A DNA stretch of 64,000 nucleotides. Origin: Rutidosis leptorrhynchoides. Its lineage: Eukaryota; Streptophyta; Magnoliopsida; Asterales; Asteraceae. Shown piece by piece: positions 46,576-58,783 of this stretch (positions are counted from its first letter, which is position 1; each line of letters starts with the position of its first letter). The notes beneath the pieces were generated by a model. The model was not told the origin of the DNA, did no database searches, and saw only the letters and a program-made list of their open reading frames with translations. The translations under genes and the position numbers were made by a program. The stretch covers positions 35,486,001 through 35,550,000 of the forward strand of contig NC_092340.1 in NCBI RefSeq assembly GCF_046630445.1. The letters are read 5' to 3'.

Positions 46576-48557
46576 CTAATCCATACACCAACGACCAAAA
46601 ACACCTACAAACACTTTCATTCTTCAATTTTCTTCATCTAATTGAACTCTCTCAAGTTCTATCTTCAAGTTCTAAGTGTTCTTCATAAATTCCAAAAGTT
46701 CTAGTTTCATAAAATCAAGAATACTTTCAAGTTTGCTAGCTCACTTCCAATCTTGTAAGGTGATCATCCAACCTCAAGAAATCTTTGTTTCTTACAGTAG
46801 GTTATCATTCTAATACAAGGTAATAATCATATTCAAACTTTGGTTCAATTTCTATAACTATAACAATCTTATTTCAAGTGATGATCTTACTTGAACTTGT
46901 TTTCGTGTCATGATTTTGCTTCAAGAACTTTGAGCCATCCAAGGATCCATTGAAGCTAGATCCATTTTTCTCTTTTCCAGTAGGTTTATCCAAGGAAATT
47001 AAGGTAGTAATGATGTTCATAACATCATTCGATTCATACATATAAAACTATCTTATTCGAAGGTTTAAACTTGTAATCACTAGAACATAGTTTAGTTAAT
47101 TCTAAACTTGTTCGCAAACAAAAGTTAATCCTTCTAACTTGACTTTTAAAATCAACTAAACACATGTTCTATATCTATATGATATGCTAACTTAATGATT
47201 TAAAACCTGGAAACACGAAAAACACCGTAAAACCGGATTTACGCCGTCGTAGTAACACCGCGGGCTGTTTTGGGTTAGTTAATTAAAAACTATGATAAAC
47301 TTTGATTTAAAAGTTGTTATTCTGAGAAAATGATTTTTATTATGAACATGAAACTATATCCAAAAATTATGGTTAAACTCAAAGTGGAAGTATGTTTTCT
47401 AAAATGGTCATCTAGACGTCGTTCTTTCGACTGAAATGACTACCTTTACAAAAACGACTTGTAACTTATTTTTCCGACTATAAACCTATACTTTTTCTGT
47501 TTAGATTCATAAAATAGAGTTCAATATGAAACCATAGCAATTTGATTCACTCAAAACGGATTTAAAATGAAGAAGTTATGGGTAAAACAAGATTGGATAA
47601 TTTTTCTCATTTTAGCTACGTGAAAATTGGTAACAAATCTATTCCAACCATAACTTAATCAACTTGTATTGTATATTATGTAATCTTGAGATACCATAGA
47701 CACGTATACAATGTTTCGACCTATCATGTCGACACATCTATATATATTTCGGAACAACCATAGACACTCTATATGTGAATGTTGGAGTTAGCTATACAGG
47801 GTTGAGGTTGATTCCAAAATATATATAGTTTGAGTTGTGATCAATACTGAGATACGTATACACTGGGTCGTGGATTGATTCAAGATAATATTTATCGATT
47901 TATTTCTGTACATCTAACTGTGGACAACTAGTTGTAGGTTACTAACGAGGACAGCTGACTTAATAAACTTAAAACATCAAAAGATATTAAAAGTGTTGTA
48001 AATATATTTTGAACATACTTTGATATATATGTATATATTGTTATAGGTTCGTGAATCAACCAGTGGCCAAGTCTTACTTCCCGACGAAGTAAAAATCTGT
48101 GAAAGTGAGTTATAGTCCCACTTTTAAAATCTAATATTTTTGGGATGAGAATACATGCAGGTTTTATAAATGATTTACAAAATAGACACAAGTACGTGAA
48201 ACTACATTCTATGGTTGAATTATCGAAATCAAATATGCCCCTTTTTATTAAGTCTGGTAATCTAAGAATTAGGGAACAGACACCCTAATTGACGCGAATC
48301 CTAAAGATAGATCTATTGGGCCTAACAAACCCCATCCAAAGTACTGGATGCTTTAGTACTTCGAAATTTATATCATATCCGAAGGGTGTCCCGGAATGAT
48401 GGGGATATTCTTATATATGCATCTTGTTATTGTCGGTTACCAGGTGTTCACCATATGAATGATTTTTATCTCTATGTATGGGATGTGTATTGAAATATGA
48501 AATCTTGTGGTCTATTGTTACGATTTGATATATATATAGGTTAAACCTATAACTCAC

Positions 48558-48571
48558 CAACATTTTTGTTG
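48558..48571 (+). other. Conserved LTR hairpin (F version)
   Basis: CAACA-TTTT-TGTTG, perfect five-pair stem with a four-base loop. It also occurs in the F2 3' LTR and, with changed closing pairs, in D and A2. Confidence 0.5.
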
Positions 48572-48941
48572 ACGTTTTAAGCATGTTTATTCTCAGGTGA
48601 TTATTAAGAGCTTCCGCTGTCGCATACTTAAATAAGGACAAGATTTGGAGTCCATGCTTGTATGATATTGTGTAAAAACTGCATTCAAGAAACTTATTTT
48701 GTTGTAACATATTTGTATTGTAAACCATTATGTAATGGTCGTGTGTAAACAGGATATATTAGATTATCATTATTTGATAATCTACGTAAAGCTTTTTAAA
48801 CCTTTATTGATGAAATAAAGGTTATGGTTTGTTTAAAAATGAATGCAGTCTTTGAGAAACGTCTCATATAGAGGTCAAAACCTCGCAACGAAATCAATTA
48901 ATATGGAACGTTTTTAATCAATAAGAACGGGACATTTCAGT

Positions 48942-48953
48942 TGGTATCAGAGC
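48942..48953 (+). other. F2 primer-binding site (initiator tRNA-Met)
   Basis: TGGTATCAGAGC two bases after the LTR, the standard site in chromoviruses. Confidence 0.85.
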
Positions 48954-49148
48954 GTTGGTCTTAGAGAACCAGAAAATTTGCATTAGTGTGTCTTATCGAG
49001 TTTGTTAGGATGCATTAGTGAGTCTGGACTTCGACCGTGTTTTCTTTAAAAATGATTGCTTAACATTTTTGTTGGAAACTATATATTTTTAACATATGAA
49101 TATTATGTGATATATTAATCTCTTAACGTGTTTGATATTATGTGATAG

Positions 49149-49763
49149 ATGTCTACCTCTAGAACAAGTCCCATTGACTCACCTAATAATAATGAAGAGA
49201 CAAATGTAAATTGGAATAATTTGTGGACTGATTCACAAGTTCCCGAAGAGGAACCGGAAGAAGAGTCGGAACCGGAAGAAGAATCGGAACCGGAAGAAGA
49301 ATCGGAACCGGATGAAGAAATAGAACCGGTGGGGGAAATAATAAAACGGTTAAGTAAAAGAAAATCCTCAACCAACCGACCAAAGTTAATTATGGTCAAT
49401 GGTGTTTCTGCCAAGGAAGCAAAATATTGGGAGGATTACCAATTCTCCGATGAATCGGATTCCGACGAGAATTCCGATGATGTTATAGAAATTACCCCAA
49501 CTGAATTTAAAAAGGCAAAAGAAAATAATAAGGGAAAGGGCATAAAAATAGAGAAATCTAATTCCAACCCCGATGAACTTTATATGTATCGTCAACCCCC
49601 GAAGTCCTTAAGTTGTAACAATGACCCGGGAACCTCTAAACCACCAGGTTTTTCTAAACCAATGTGGACAACGACGGTTCGTATTAGGGGAACATCATAT
49701 ATCCCTAGAAACTTGGCAAAACGAACCAAAACCGAAGAAGAAGAAACGAGCGAGTCGGAATAA
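49149..49763 (+). CDS. F2 acidic EEESEP-repeat protein (204 aa)
   Basis: This is the full-length form of the first accessory ORF. The order is an S/T/N-rich start, an (EPEEES)n tract (about residues 34-60, from an 18-bp repeat at 49251-49322), a basic patch KRLSKRKSS, a short conserved-looking segment (VNGVSAKEAKYWEDYQF), a D/S/E tract, a K/N tract and a highly acidic C-terminus EEEETSESE. No membrane segment, signal peptide or known domain is visible. It sits about 200 bases after the PBS, where gag would normally start. Function unknown. An acidic partner for nucleosomes or for the F-box protein is possible but untested. Confidence 0.75.
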   Translation: MSTSRTSPIDSPNNNEETNVNWNNLWTDSQVPEEEPEEESEPEEESEPEEESEPDEEIEPVGEIIKRLSKRKSSTNRPKLIMVNGVSAKEAKYWEDYQFSDESDSDENSDDVIEITPTEFKKAKENNKGKGIKIEKSNSNPDELYMYRQPPKSLSCNNDPGTSKPPGFSKPMWTTTVRIRGTSYIPRNLAKRTKTEEEETSESE

Positions 49764-49885
49764 GATAGTTGTATTCATGTGGTGTAATATATGGAATATA
49801 GTGTTCTTATGCTTTATGATATATGTAAAAATTGCTTGTATTAATAAGTATTTTTTTTTATGAATCTAACTCTTGTCTATTTTAC

Positions 49886-49887
49886 AG
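49886..49887 (+). other. Candidate 3' splice acceptor before the F2 F-box ORF
   Basis: CTTGTCTATTTTACAG ends 14 bases before the F-box ATG. It is a good plant acceptor consensus and is conserved in F1. Confidence 0.35.
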
Positions 49888-49901
49888 TTTAAAAATACAA
49901 A

Positions 49902-50585
49902 ATGGATAGACAACCCAATATTTTAAGAGACCTACCCGGAGACATGATTGATGAAATCTTGTCTAGAGTCGGCCAGAATTCTTCGGCACAACTATTTAAG
50001 GCGAGATCAGTTTGTAAGACATTCGAAGAACGTTCCAAGAATGTCTTGGTTTATAAGAGACTTTCGTTTGAAAGATGGGGGATATCACATTGGGAAACCC
50101 ATAAGTTACGATGTGTTTACTTTGACGCATATATTGCGGGGAACCCAAATGCTATTTTACGCAACGGGTTAAGAAATTATTTTGACTCAATATATCCGAA
50201 TATTGGACTTCGTGATTTAGAAAAAGCGGCTAACATGCAACATAAAGAAGCATGTTATGCTTACGGATTAGTAATGTTCGCTTCTCACCAAAGTGAGAAC
50301 AAGAACATCGGGCTACAACTATTAAACAAAACGTTTCCACAAGTGACGGAGTCGGTAATTGGGGTAAGAAATGAGGTTTTTAGATTATTACGGGACTGTT
50401 GGACATTACGTAACCCTCGTCCCTTTGATGACGTTACAACACGCTGTCTTATCAACGGCCATAACGGTTATGTTGCACAAGACCAAGGATGGGAAGTAGT
50501 CCTAGTAAAACCAGAATGCATGACTTGTTTCTGGACGTATGAATTATGTGTATTTATTGCCTTTGCTGAACGACTTGTGTACTAG
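49902..50585 (+). CDS. F2 F-box protein with Sel1-like segment (227 aa)
   Basis: This intact ORF starts MDRQPNILRDLPGD. It has an F-box (about 8-48: LPGDMIDEILSRV, LFKARSVCKTFEERS) and a Sel1-like helix pair (about 108-142). The conserved block RDCWTLRNPRPFDDVTTRCL precedes a C-terminal ECMTCFWTYEL. In the known family, F-box proteins recruit substrates to SCF E3 ligases; here the substrate-binding part would be the Sel1-like/C-terminal region. It lies 138 bases after the acidic ORF and 340 bases before gag, inside the element. By hand count it differs from F1 by about 16 replacement and 14 silent changes; unconstrained drift would give nearer three to one. Host origin by capture is the likely source. 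Confidence 0.87.
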   Translation: MDRQPNILRDLPGDMIDEILSRVGQNSSAQLFKARSVCKTFEERSKNVLVYKRLSFERWGISHWETHKLRCVYFDAYIAGNPNAILRNGLRNYFDSIYPNIGLRDLEKAANMQHKEACYAYGLVMFASHQSENKNIGLQLLNKTFPQVTESVIGVRNEVFRLLRDCWTLRNPRPFDDVTTRCLINGHNGYVAQDQGWEVVLVKPECMTCFWTYELCVFIAFAERLVY

Positions 50586-50664
50586 CTAGAATTGTCTTCA
50601 CAACTATCTTGTATCAAAGTTATTGTGTGCTATATTTCATGCTTTATGTAAAATAAGCGGTATT

Positions 50665-50670
50665 GTAAGT
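50665..50670 (+). other. Candidate 5' splice donor between F-box and gag
   Basis: GTAAGT lies 80 bases after the F-box stop and is conserved in F1. A possible acceptor TTTTGAAG ends just before the gag ATG (50923). An intron here is only a hypothesis. Confidence 0.3.
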
Positions 50671-50773
50671 TTGTAAAATATTGTATAAAAGTTTGAACGC
50701 GAAATATTATTATAATCAGTTTTTCATATAGAATTGTAGTAGTTGAATTGTATATTAGCTACTAAGTATGAAC

Positions 50774-50789
50774 TTAACGGGTAGGTACT
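50774..50789 (+). other. Internal second copy of the polypurine tract
   Basis: TTAACGGGTAGGTACT is identical to 55528-55543, where it forms the tract and first base of the 3' LTR. Its position between F-box and gag means that PBS, acidic ORF, F-box and this tract form a unit like the whole interior of F1. Confidence 0.7.
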
Positions 50790-50926
50790 ACCCGAATTTA
50801 AACTTATAAAACGCTAATATGAAGAAAAAGCTTTTATAAATGAGTTCATATTATGCTACGAAATACTATTAACTACTCTTAATATTCTGTATGAATAACT
50901 TGTTCCATTTAACTATTTTGAAGGAA

Positions 50927-51760
50927 ATGGCACCGACTACTCGACACACCGTGAATATGAATGAAGAGGAATTCCGTACTTTTCTAGCTTCAAACATAGC
51001 CGCAGTACAGGCTGCGCTACATACCAATAATAACCTTGGATCTAGCAGTACAGGAAATCGTGTAGGATGCACCTACAAAGAATTCACTGCCTGCAAACCT
51101 CTGGAATTTGATGGAACCGAAGGACCGATCGGATTGAAACGGTGGACCGAGAAGGTTGAATAGGTGTTTGCCATAAGTAAGTGTACTGAAGAGGACAAAG
51201 TGAAGTACGCTACGCATACCTTCACAGGTTCTGCGTTAACATGGTGGAATACCTATCTAGAGCAAGTGGGACAAGATGATGCGTACGCACTACCGTGGTC
51301 AGCATTCAAGCACTTGATGAACGAGAAGTACCGTCCCAGAACCGAGGTCAATAAGCTCAAGACAGAACTTAGAGGGTTACGAACCCAAGGATTTGATATT
51401 ACCACGTACGAAAGACGATTCACAGAATTGTGCCTATTGTGTCCGGGAGCATTCGAAGATGAGGAAGAGAAGATCGACGCGTTTGTGAAAGGATTACCGG
51501 AAAGAATCCAAGAAGATATAAGTTCACACGAGCCCGCCTCCATACAACAGGCATGTAGAATGGCTCACAAACTCGTGAACCAAATTGAAGAAAGAATTAA
51601 AGAACAGACTGCTGAAGAGGCCACTGTGAAGCAAGTCAAAAGAAAGTGGGAGGAAAACGGTGATAAGAATCACCAATACAACAACAACAGCAATTACAAC
51701 AATAATCGCAACAATTATCCCAACAATCGCAACATCAATCGCAACTACAACAAACGGCCC

Positions 51761-51791
<31 letters not shown>

Positions 51792-54700
51792 GCAACTACA
51801 ACAATTATCCCAACAACAATAATAACCGCAACAACAACAACAATCAGAAGCAACTATGCCAAAGGTGTGAAAAGAATCACTCGGGGTTCTGCACCAAATT
51901 TTGCAACAAGTGTAAAAGAAATGGTCATAGCGCGGCGAAGTGTGAGGTCTACGGACCAGGGGTTAATAGAACGAAAGGAACAAATGGTGTCGGAACGAGT
52001 AATGGCGGAGCAAGTAGTGTCGGAGCAAGTTATGCCAATGTAGTTTGTTATAAATGTGGAAAACCGGGCCACATTATTAGAAATTGCCCGAACCAGGAGA
52101 ATACGAATGGACAAGGCCGTGGAAGAGTTTTCAATATTAATGCGGCAGAGGCACAGGAAGACCCGGAGCTTGTTACGGGTACGTTTCTTATTGACAATAA
52201 ATCTGCTTACGTTTTATTTGATTCGGGTGCGGATAGAAGCTATATGAGTAGAGATTTTTGTGCTAAATTAAGTTGTCCATTGACGCCTTTGGATAGTAAA
52301 TTTTTACTCGAATTAGCAAATGGTAAATTAATTTCAGCAGATAATATATGTCGGAATCGAGAAATTAAACTGGTTAGCGAAACATTTAAGATTGATTTGA
52401 TACCAGTAGAGTTAGGGAGTTTTGATGTGATAATCGGTATGGACTGGTTGAAAGAAGTGAAAGCGGAGATCGTTTGTTACAAAAATGCAATTCGCATTAT
52501 ACGAGAAAAAGGAAAACCCTTAATGGTGTACGGAGAAAAGGGCAACACGAAGCTACATCTTATTAGTAATTTGAAGGCACAAAAACTAATAAGAAAAGGT
52601 TGCTATGCTGTTCTAACACACGTCGAGAAAGTACAAACTGAAGAAAAGAGCATCAATGATGTTCCCATTGCAAAAGAATTTCCCGATGTATTTCCGAAAG
52701 AATTACCGGGATTACCCCCACATCGATCCGTTGAATTTCAAATAGATCTTGTACCAGGAGCTGCACCAATAGCTCGTGCTCCTTACAGACTCGCACCCAG
52801 CGAGATGAAAGAACTGCAAAGCCAATTACAAGAACTTTTAGAGCGTGGTTTCATTCGACCAAGCACATCACCGTGGGGAGCTCCTGTTTTGTTTGTCAAA
52901 AAGAAAGATGGTACATTCAGGTTGTGTATCGACTACCGAGAGTTGAACAAACTTACCATCAAGAACCGCTACCCACTACCGAGAATCGACGACTTATTTG
53001 ATCAACTACAAGGCTCGTCTGTTTATTCAAAGATTGACTTACGTTCCGGGTATCATCAAATGCGGGTGAAAGAAGATGATATTCCAAAGACTGCTTTCAG
53101 AACACGTTACGGTCATTACGAGTTTATGGTCATGCCGTTTGGTTTAACTAATGCACCAGCTGTGTTCATGGACCTTATGAACCGAGTGTGTGGACCATAC
53201 CTTGACAAGTTTGTCATTGTTTTCATTGATGACATACTTATTTACTCAAAGAATGACCAAGAACACGGTGAACATTTGAGAAAAGTGTTAGAAGTATTGA
53301 GGAAGGAAGAATTGTACGCTAAGTTTTCAAAGTGTGCATTTTGGTTGGAAGAAGTTCAATTCCTCGGTCACATAGTGAACAAAGAAGGTATTAAGGTGGA
53401 TCCGGCAAAGATAGAAACTGTTGAAAAGTGGGAAACCCCGAAAACTCCGAAACACATACGCCAGTTTTTAGGACTAGCTGGTTACTACAGAAGGTTCATC
53501 CAAGACTTTTCCAGAATAGCAAAACCCTTGACTGCATTAACGCATAAAGGGAAGAAATTTGAATGGAATGATGAACAAGAGAAAGCGTTTCAGTTATTGA
53601 AGAAAAAGCTAACTACGGCACCTATATTGTCATTGCCTGAAGGGAATGATGATTTTGTGATTTATTGTGATGCATCAAAGCAAGGTCTCGGTTGTGTATT
53701 AATGCAACGAACGAAGGTGATTGCTTATGCGTCTAGACAATTGAAGATTCACGAACAAAATTATACGACGCATGATTTGGAATTAGGCGCGGTTGTTTTT
53801 GCATTAAAGACTTGGAGGCACTACTTATATGGGGTCAAAAGTATTATATATACCGACCACAAAAGTCTTCAACACATATTTAATCAGAAACAACTTAATA
53901 TGAGGCAGCGTAGGTGGATTGAATTATTGAATGATTACGATTTTGAGATTCGTTACCACCCAGGGAAGGCAAATGTGGTAGCCGATGCCTTGAGCAGGAA
54001 GGATAGAGAACCCATTCGAGTAAAATCTATGAATATAATGATTCATAATAACATTACTACTCAAATAAAGGAGGCGCAACAAGGAGTTTTAAAAGAGGGA
54101 AATTTAAAGGATGAAATACCCAAAGGATCGGAGAAACATCTTAATATTCGGGAAGACGGAACCCGGTATAGGGCTGAAAGGATTTGGGTACCAAAATTTG
54201 GAGATATGAGAGAAATGGTACTTAGAGAAGCTCATAAAACCAGATACTCAATACATCCTGGAACGGGGAAGATGTACAAGGATCTCAAGAAACATTTTTG
54301 GTGGCCGGGTATGAAAGCCGATGTTGCTAAATACGTAGGAGAATGTTTGACGTGTTCTAAGGTCAAAGCTGAGCATCAGAAACCATCAGGTCTACTTCAA
54401 CAACCCGAGATCCCGGAATGGAAATGGGAAAACATTACCATGGATTTCATCACTAAATTGCCAAGGACTGCAAGTGGTTTTGATACTATTTGGGTAATAG
54501 TTGATCGTCTCACCAAATCAGCACACTTCCTACCAATAAGAGAAGATGACAAGATGGAGAAGTTAGCACGACTGTATTTGAAGGAAGTCGTCTCCAGACA
54601 TGGAATACCAATCTCTATTATCTCTGATAGGGATGGCAGATTTATTTCAAGATTCTGGCAGACATTACAGCAAGCATTAGGAACTCGTCTAGACATGAGT

Positions 54701-55507
54701 ACTGCCTATCATCCACAAACTGATGGGCAGAGCGAAAGGACGATACAAACACTTGAAGACATGCTACGAGCATGTGTTATTGATTTCGGAAACAGTTGGG
54801 ATCGACATCTACCGTTAGCAGAATTTTCCTACAACAACAGCTACCATTCAAGCATTGAGATGGCGCCGTTTGAAGCACTTTATGGTAGAAAGTGCAGGTC
54901 TCCGATTTGTTGGAGTGAGGTGGGGGATAGACAGATTACGGGTCCGGAGATTATACAAGAAACTACCGAGAAGATCATCCAAATTCAACAACGGTTGAAA
55001 ACCGCCCAAAGTCGACAAAAGAGCTACGCTGACATTAAAAGAAAAGATATAGAATTTGAAATTGGAGAGATGGTCATGCTTAAAGTTTCACCTTGGAAAG
55101 GCGTTGTTCGATTTGGTAAACGAGGGAAATTAAATCCAAGGTATATTGGACCATTCAAGATTATTGATCGTGTCGGACCAGTAGCTTACCGACTTGAGTT
55201 ACCTCAACAACTCGCGGCTGTACATAACACTTTCCACGTCTCGAATTTGAAGAAATGTTTTGCTAAAGAAGATCTCACTATTCCGTTAGATGAAATCCAA
55301 ATCAACGAAAAACTCCAATTCATCGAAGAACCCGTCGAAATAATGGATCGTGAGGTTAAAAGACTTAAGCAAAACAAGATACCAATTGTTAAGGTTCGAT
55401 GGAATGCTCGTAGAGGACCCGAGTTCACCTGGGAGCGTGAAGATCAGATGAAGAAGAAATACCCGCATCTATTTCCAGAAGATTCGTCAACACCTTCAAC
55501 AGCTTAA
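50927..55507 (+). CDS. F2 gag-pol polyprotein (1,526 codons, one in-frame TAG)
   Basis: This is a single frame with the start in good context (GGAAATGGC). Order by residue: capsid with TWWNTYLEQ at about 105; N/Y-rich linker about 248-306; zinc knuckles from about 311 and 374; protease active site FDSGA about 431-435; RT with FIDD at 766-769; RNase H YCDAS near 914; integrase HHCC from about 1103 and catalytic core from 1173 ([24 protein letters not shown]); GPY/F module; chromodomain-like C-terminus (about 1466-1515, [15 protein letters not shown]). It belongs to the Tekay-type chromoviruses. The only visible defect is TAG at codon 79 (51161-51163) in early capsid, where relatives have a sense codon. 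It would block Gag unless read through or bypassed. Confidence 0.92.
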
Positions 55508-55529
55508 AATTTCGGGACGAAATTTATTT

Positions 55530-55542
55530 AACGGGTAGGTAC
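55530..55542 (+). other. F2 polypurine tract
   Basis: AACGGGTAGGTAC immediately before the 3' LTR, by analogy with AACAGGTGGGTAA in A1 and A2. Confidence 0.7.
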
Positions 55543-58500
55543 TGTAGTGACCCGAACTTTTCCATGTTTATATATATTAATTGAGATTGATATTTACATG
55601 ATTAAATGTTTCCAACATGTTAAGCAATCAAACTTGTTAAGACTTGATTAATTGAAATAGGTTTCATATAGACAATTGACCACCCAAGTTGACCGGTGAT
55701 TCACGAACGTTAAAACTTGTAAAAACTATATGATGACATATATATGGTTATATATATAGTTAACATTATATTATGATAATTAAACATATCATTAAGTATA
55801 TTAACTATGTAAAAACAAGACTACTAACTTAATGATTTTGAAACGAGACATATATGTAACGATTATCGTTGTAACGACATTTAATGTATATATATCATAT
55901 TAAGAGATATTCGTACATCATGATATCATGATAATATAATAATTTAAAATCTCTTTTGATATTATAAACATTGGATTAACAACATTTAACAAGATCGTTA
56001 ACCTAAAGGTTTCAAAACAACATTTACATGTAACGACTAACGATGACTTAACGAATCAGTTAAAATGTATATACATGTAGTGTTTTAATATGTATTTATA
56101 TACTTTTGAAAGACTTCAATACACTTATCAAAATACTTCTACTTAACAAAAATGCTTACAATTACATCCTCGTTCAGTTTCATCAACAATTCTACTCGTA
56201 TGCACCCGTATTCGTACTCGTACAATACACAGCTTTTAGATGTATGTACTATTAGTATATACACTCCAATGATCAGCTCTTAGCAGCCCATGTGAGTCAC
56301 CTAACACATGTGGGAACCATCATTTGGCAACTAGCATGAAATATCTCATAAGATTACAAAAATATGAGTAATCATTCATGACTTATTTACATGAAAACAA
56401 AATTACATATCCTTTATATCTAATCCATACACCAACGACCAAAAACACCTACAAACACTTTCATTCTTCAATTTTCTTCATCTAATTGAACTCTCTCAAG
56501 TTCTATCTTCAAGTTCTAAGTGTTCTTCATAAATTCCAAAAGTTCTAGTTTCATAAAATCAAGAATACTTTCAAGTTTGCTAGCTCACTTCCAATCTTGT
56601 AAGGTGATCATCCAACCTCAAGAAATCTTTGTTTCTTACAGTAGGTTATCATTCTAATACAAGGTAATAATCATATTCAAACTTTGGTTCAATTTCTATA
56701 ACTATAACAATCTTATTTCAAGTGATGATCTTACTTGAACTTGTTTTCGTGTCATGATTTTGCTTCAAGAACTTTGAGCCATCCAAGGATCCATTGAAGC
56801 TAGATCCATTTTTCTCTTTTCCAGTAGGTTTATCCAAGGAAATTAAGGTAGTAATGATGTTCATAACATCATTCGATTCATACATATAAAACTATCTTAT
56901 TCGAAGGTTTAAACTTGTAATCACTAGAACATAGTTTAGTTAATTCTAAACTTGTTCGCAAACAAAAGTTAATCCTTCTAACTTGACTTTTAAAATCAAC
57001 TAAACACATGTTCTATATCTATATGATATGCTAACTTAATGATTTAAAACCTGGAAACACGAAAAACACCGTAAAACCGGATTTACGCCGTCGTAGTAAC
57101 ACCGCGGGCTGTTTTGGGTTAGTTAATTAAAAACTATGATAAACTTTGATTTAAAAGTTGTTATTCTGAGAAAATGATTTTTATTATGAACATGAAACTA
57201 TATCCAAAAATTATGGTTAAACTCAAAGTGGAAGTATGTTTTCTAAAATGGTCATCTAGACGTCGTTCTTTCGACTGAAATGACTACCTTTACAAAAACG
57301 ACTTGTAACTTATTTTTCCGACTATAAACCTATACTTTTTCTGTTTAGATTCATAAAATATAGTTCAATATGAAACCATAGCAATTTGATTCACTCAAAA
57401 CGGATTTAAAATGAAGAAGTTATGGGTAAAACAAGATTGGATAATTTTTCTCATTTTAGCTACGTGAAAATTGGTAACAAATCTATTCCAACCATAACTT
57501 AATCAACTTGTATTGTATATTATGTAATCTTGAGATACCATAGACACGTATACAATGTTTCGACCTATCATGTCGACACATCTATATATATTTCGGAACA
57601 ACCATAGACACTCTATATGTGAATGTTGGAGTTAGCTATACAGGGTTGAGGTTGATTCCAAAATATATATAGTTTGAGTTGTGATCAATACTGAGATACG
57701 TATACACTGGGTCGTGGATTGATTCAAGATAATATTTATCGATTTATTTCTGTACATCTAACTGTGGACAACTAGTTGTAGGTTACTAACGAGGACAGCT
57801 GACTTAATAAACTTAAAACATCAAAAGATATTAAAAGTGTTGTAAATATATTTTGAACATACTTTGATATATATGTATATATTGTTATAGGTTCGTGAAT
57901 CAACCAGTGGCCAAGTCTTACTTCCCGACGAAGTAAAAATCTGTGAAAGTGAGTTATAGTCCCACTTTTAAAATCTAATATTTTTGGGATGAGAATACAT
58001 GCAGGTTTTATAAATGATTTACAAAATAGACACAAGTACGTGAAACTACATTCTATGGTTGAATTATCGAAATCGAATATGCCCCTTTTTATTAAGTCTG
58101 GTAATCTAAGAATTAGGGAACAGACACCCTAATTGACGCGAATCCTAAAGATAGATCTATTGGGCCTAACAAACCCCATCCAAAGTACTGGATGCTTTAG
58201 TACTTCGAAATTTATATCATATCCGAAGGGTGTCCCGGAATGATGGGGATATTCTTATATATGCATCTTGTTATTGTCGGTTACCAGGTGTTCACCATAT
58301 GAATGATTTTTATCTCTATGTATGGGATGTGTATTGAAATATGAAATCTTGTGGTCTATTGTTACGATTTGATATATATATAGGTTAAACCTATAACTCA
58401 CCAACATTTTTGTTGACGTTTTAAGCATGTTTATTCTCAGGTGATTATTAAGAGCTTCCGCTATCGCATACTTAAATAAGGACAAGATTTGGAGTCCATG

Positions 58501-58783
58501 CTTGTATGATATTGTGTAAAAACTGCATTCAAGAAACTTATTTTGTTGTAACATATTTGTATTGTAAACCATTATGTAATGGTCGTGTGTAAACAAGATA
58601 TATTAGATTATCATTATTTGATAATCTACGTAAAGCTTTTTAAACCTTTATTGATGAAATAAAGGTTATGGTTTGTTTAAAAATGAATGCAGTCTTTGAA
58701 AAACGTCTCATATAGAGGTCAAAACCTCGCAACGAAATCAATTAATATGGAACGTTTTTAATCAATAAGAACGGGACATTTCA
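55543..58783 (+). repeat. F2 3' LTR
   Basis: 3,241 bp, nearly identical to 45688-48939. It lacks 11 bp at about 55804 (the GAACTACAT segment). It ends GGGACATTTCA followed by the TSD AGTGA. Confidence 0.95.

Larger units (their letters stand above)
45688..48939 (+). repeat. F2 5' LTR
   Basis: TGTAGTGACC to GGGACATTTCA. CTTTATAT (46568-46575), followed by a CT-rich leader (ACTCTCTCAAGTTCTATCTT at about 46646-46665), is a possible TATA box and leader. The conserved hairpin is at 48558-48571, followed by CTCAGGTG and GAGCTTCCGC. The antisense and sense small ORFs in this LTR repeat in every F LTR copy and are not supported as genes. Confidence 0.95.
45688..58783 (+). mobile_element. Element F2: near-intact chromovirus carrying acidic and F-box accessory genes
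   Basis: This 13,096-bp element has a perfect TSD AGTGA (45683-45687 and 58784-58788), LTRs of 3,252 and 3,241 bp, a tRNA-Met PBS, an acidic ORF, an F-box ORF, a single gag-pol frame with one TAG, and a polypurine tract. The only net length difference between LTRs is an 11-bp deletion at about 55804; I noticed only about six single-base differences. The insertion is therefore young. It split the gag-protease frame of B1. Confidence 0.95.

Noticed and set aside
51161-51163. Programmed stop-codon readthrough in F2 gag
   Set aside because: The stop is in early capsid and not at a gag-pol boundary, and the following bases do not resemble known readthrough contexts. Kept as a lesion unless other copies share it.
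51524-51853. Valine/isoleucine-rich antisense ORF resembling membrane segments
   Set aside because: Antisense shadow of the AAC-rich asparagine tract of F2 gag.
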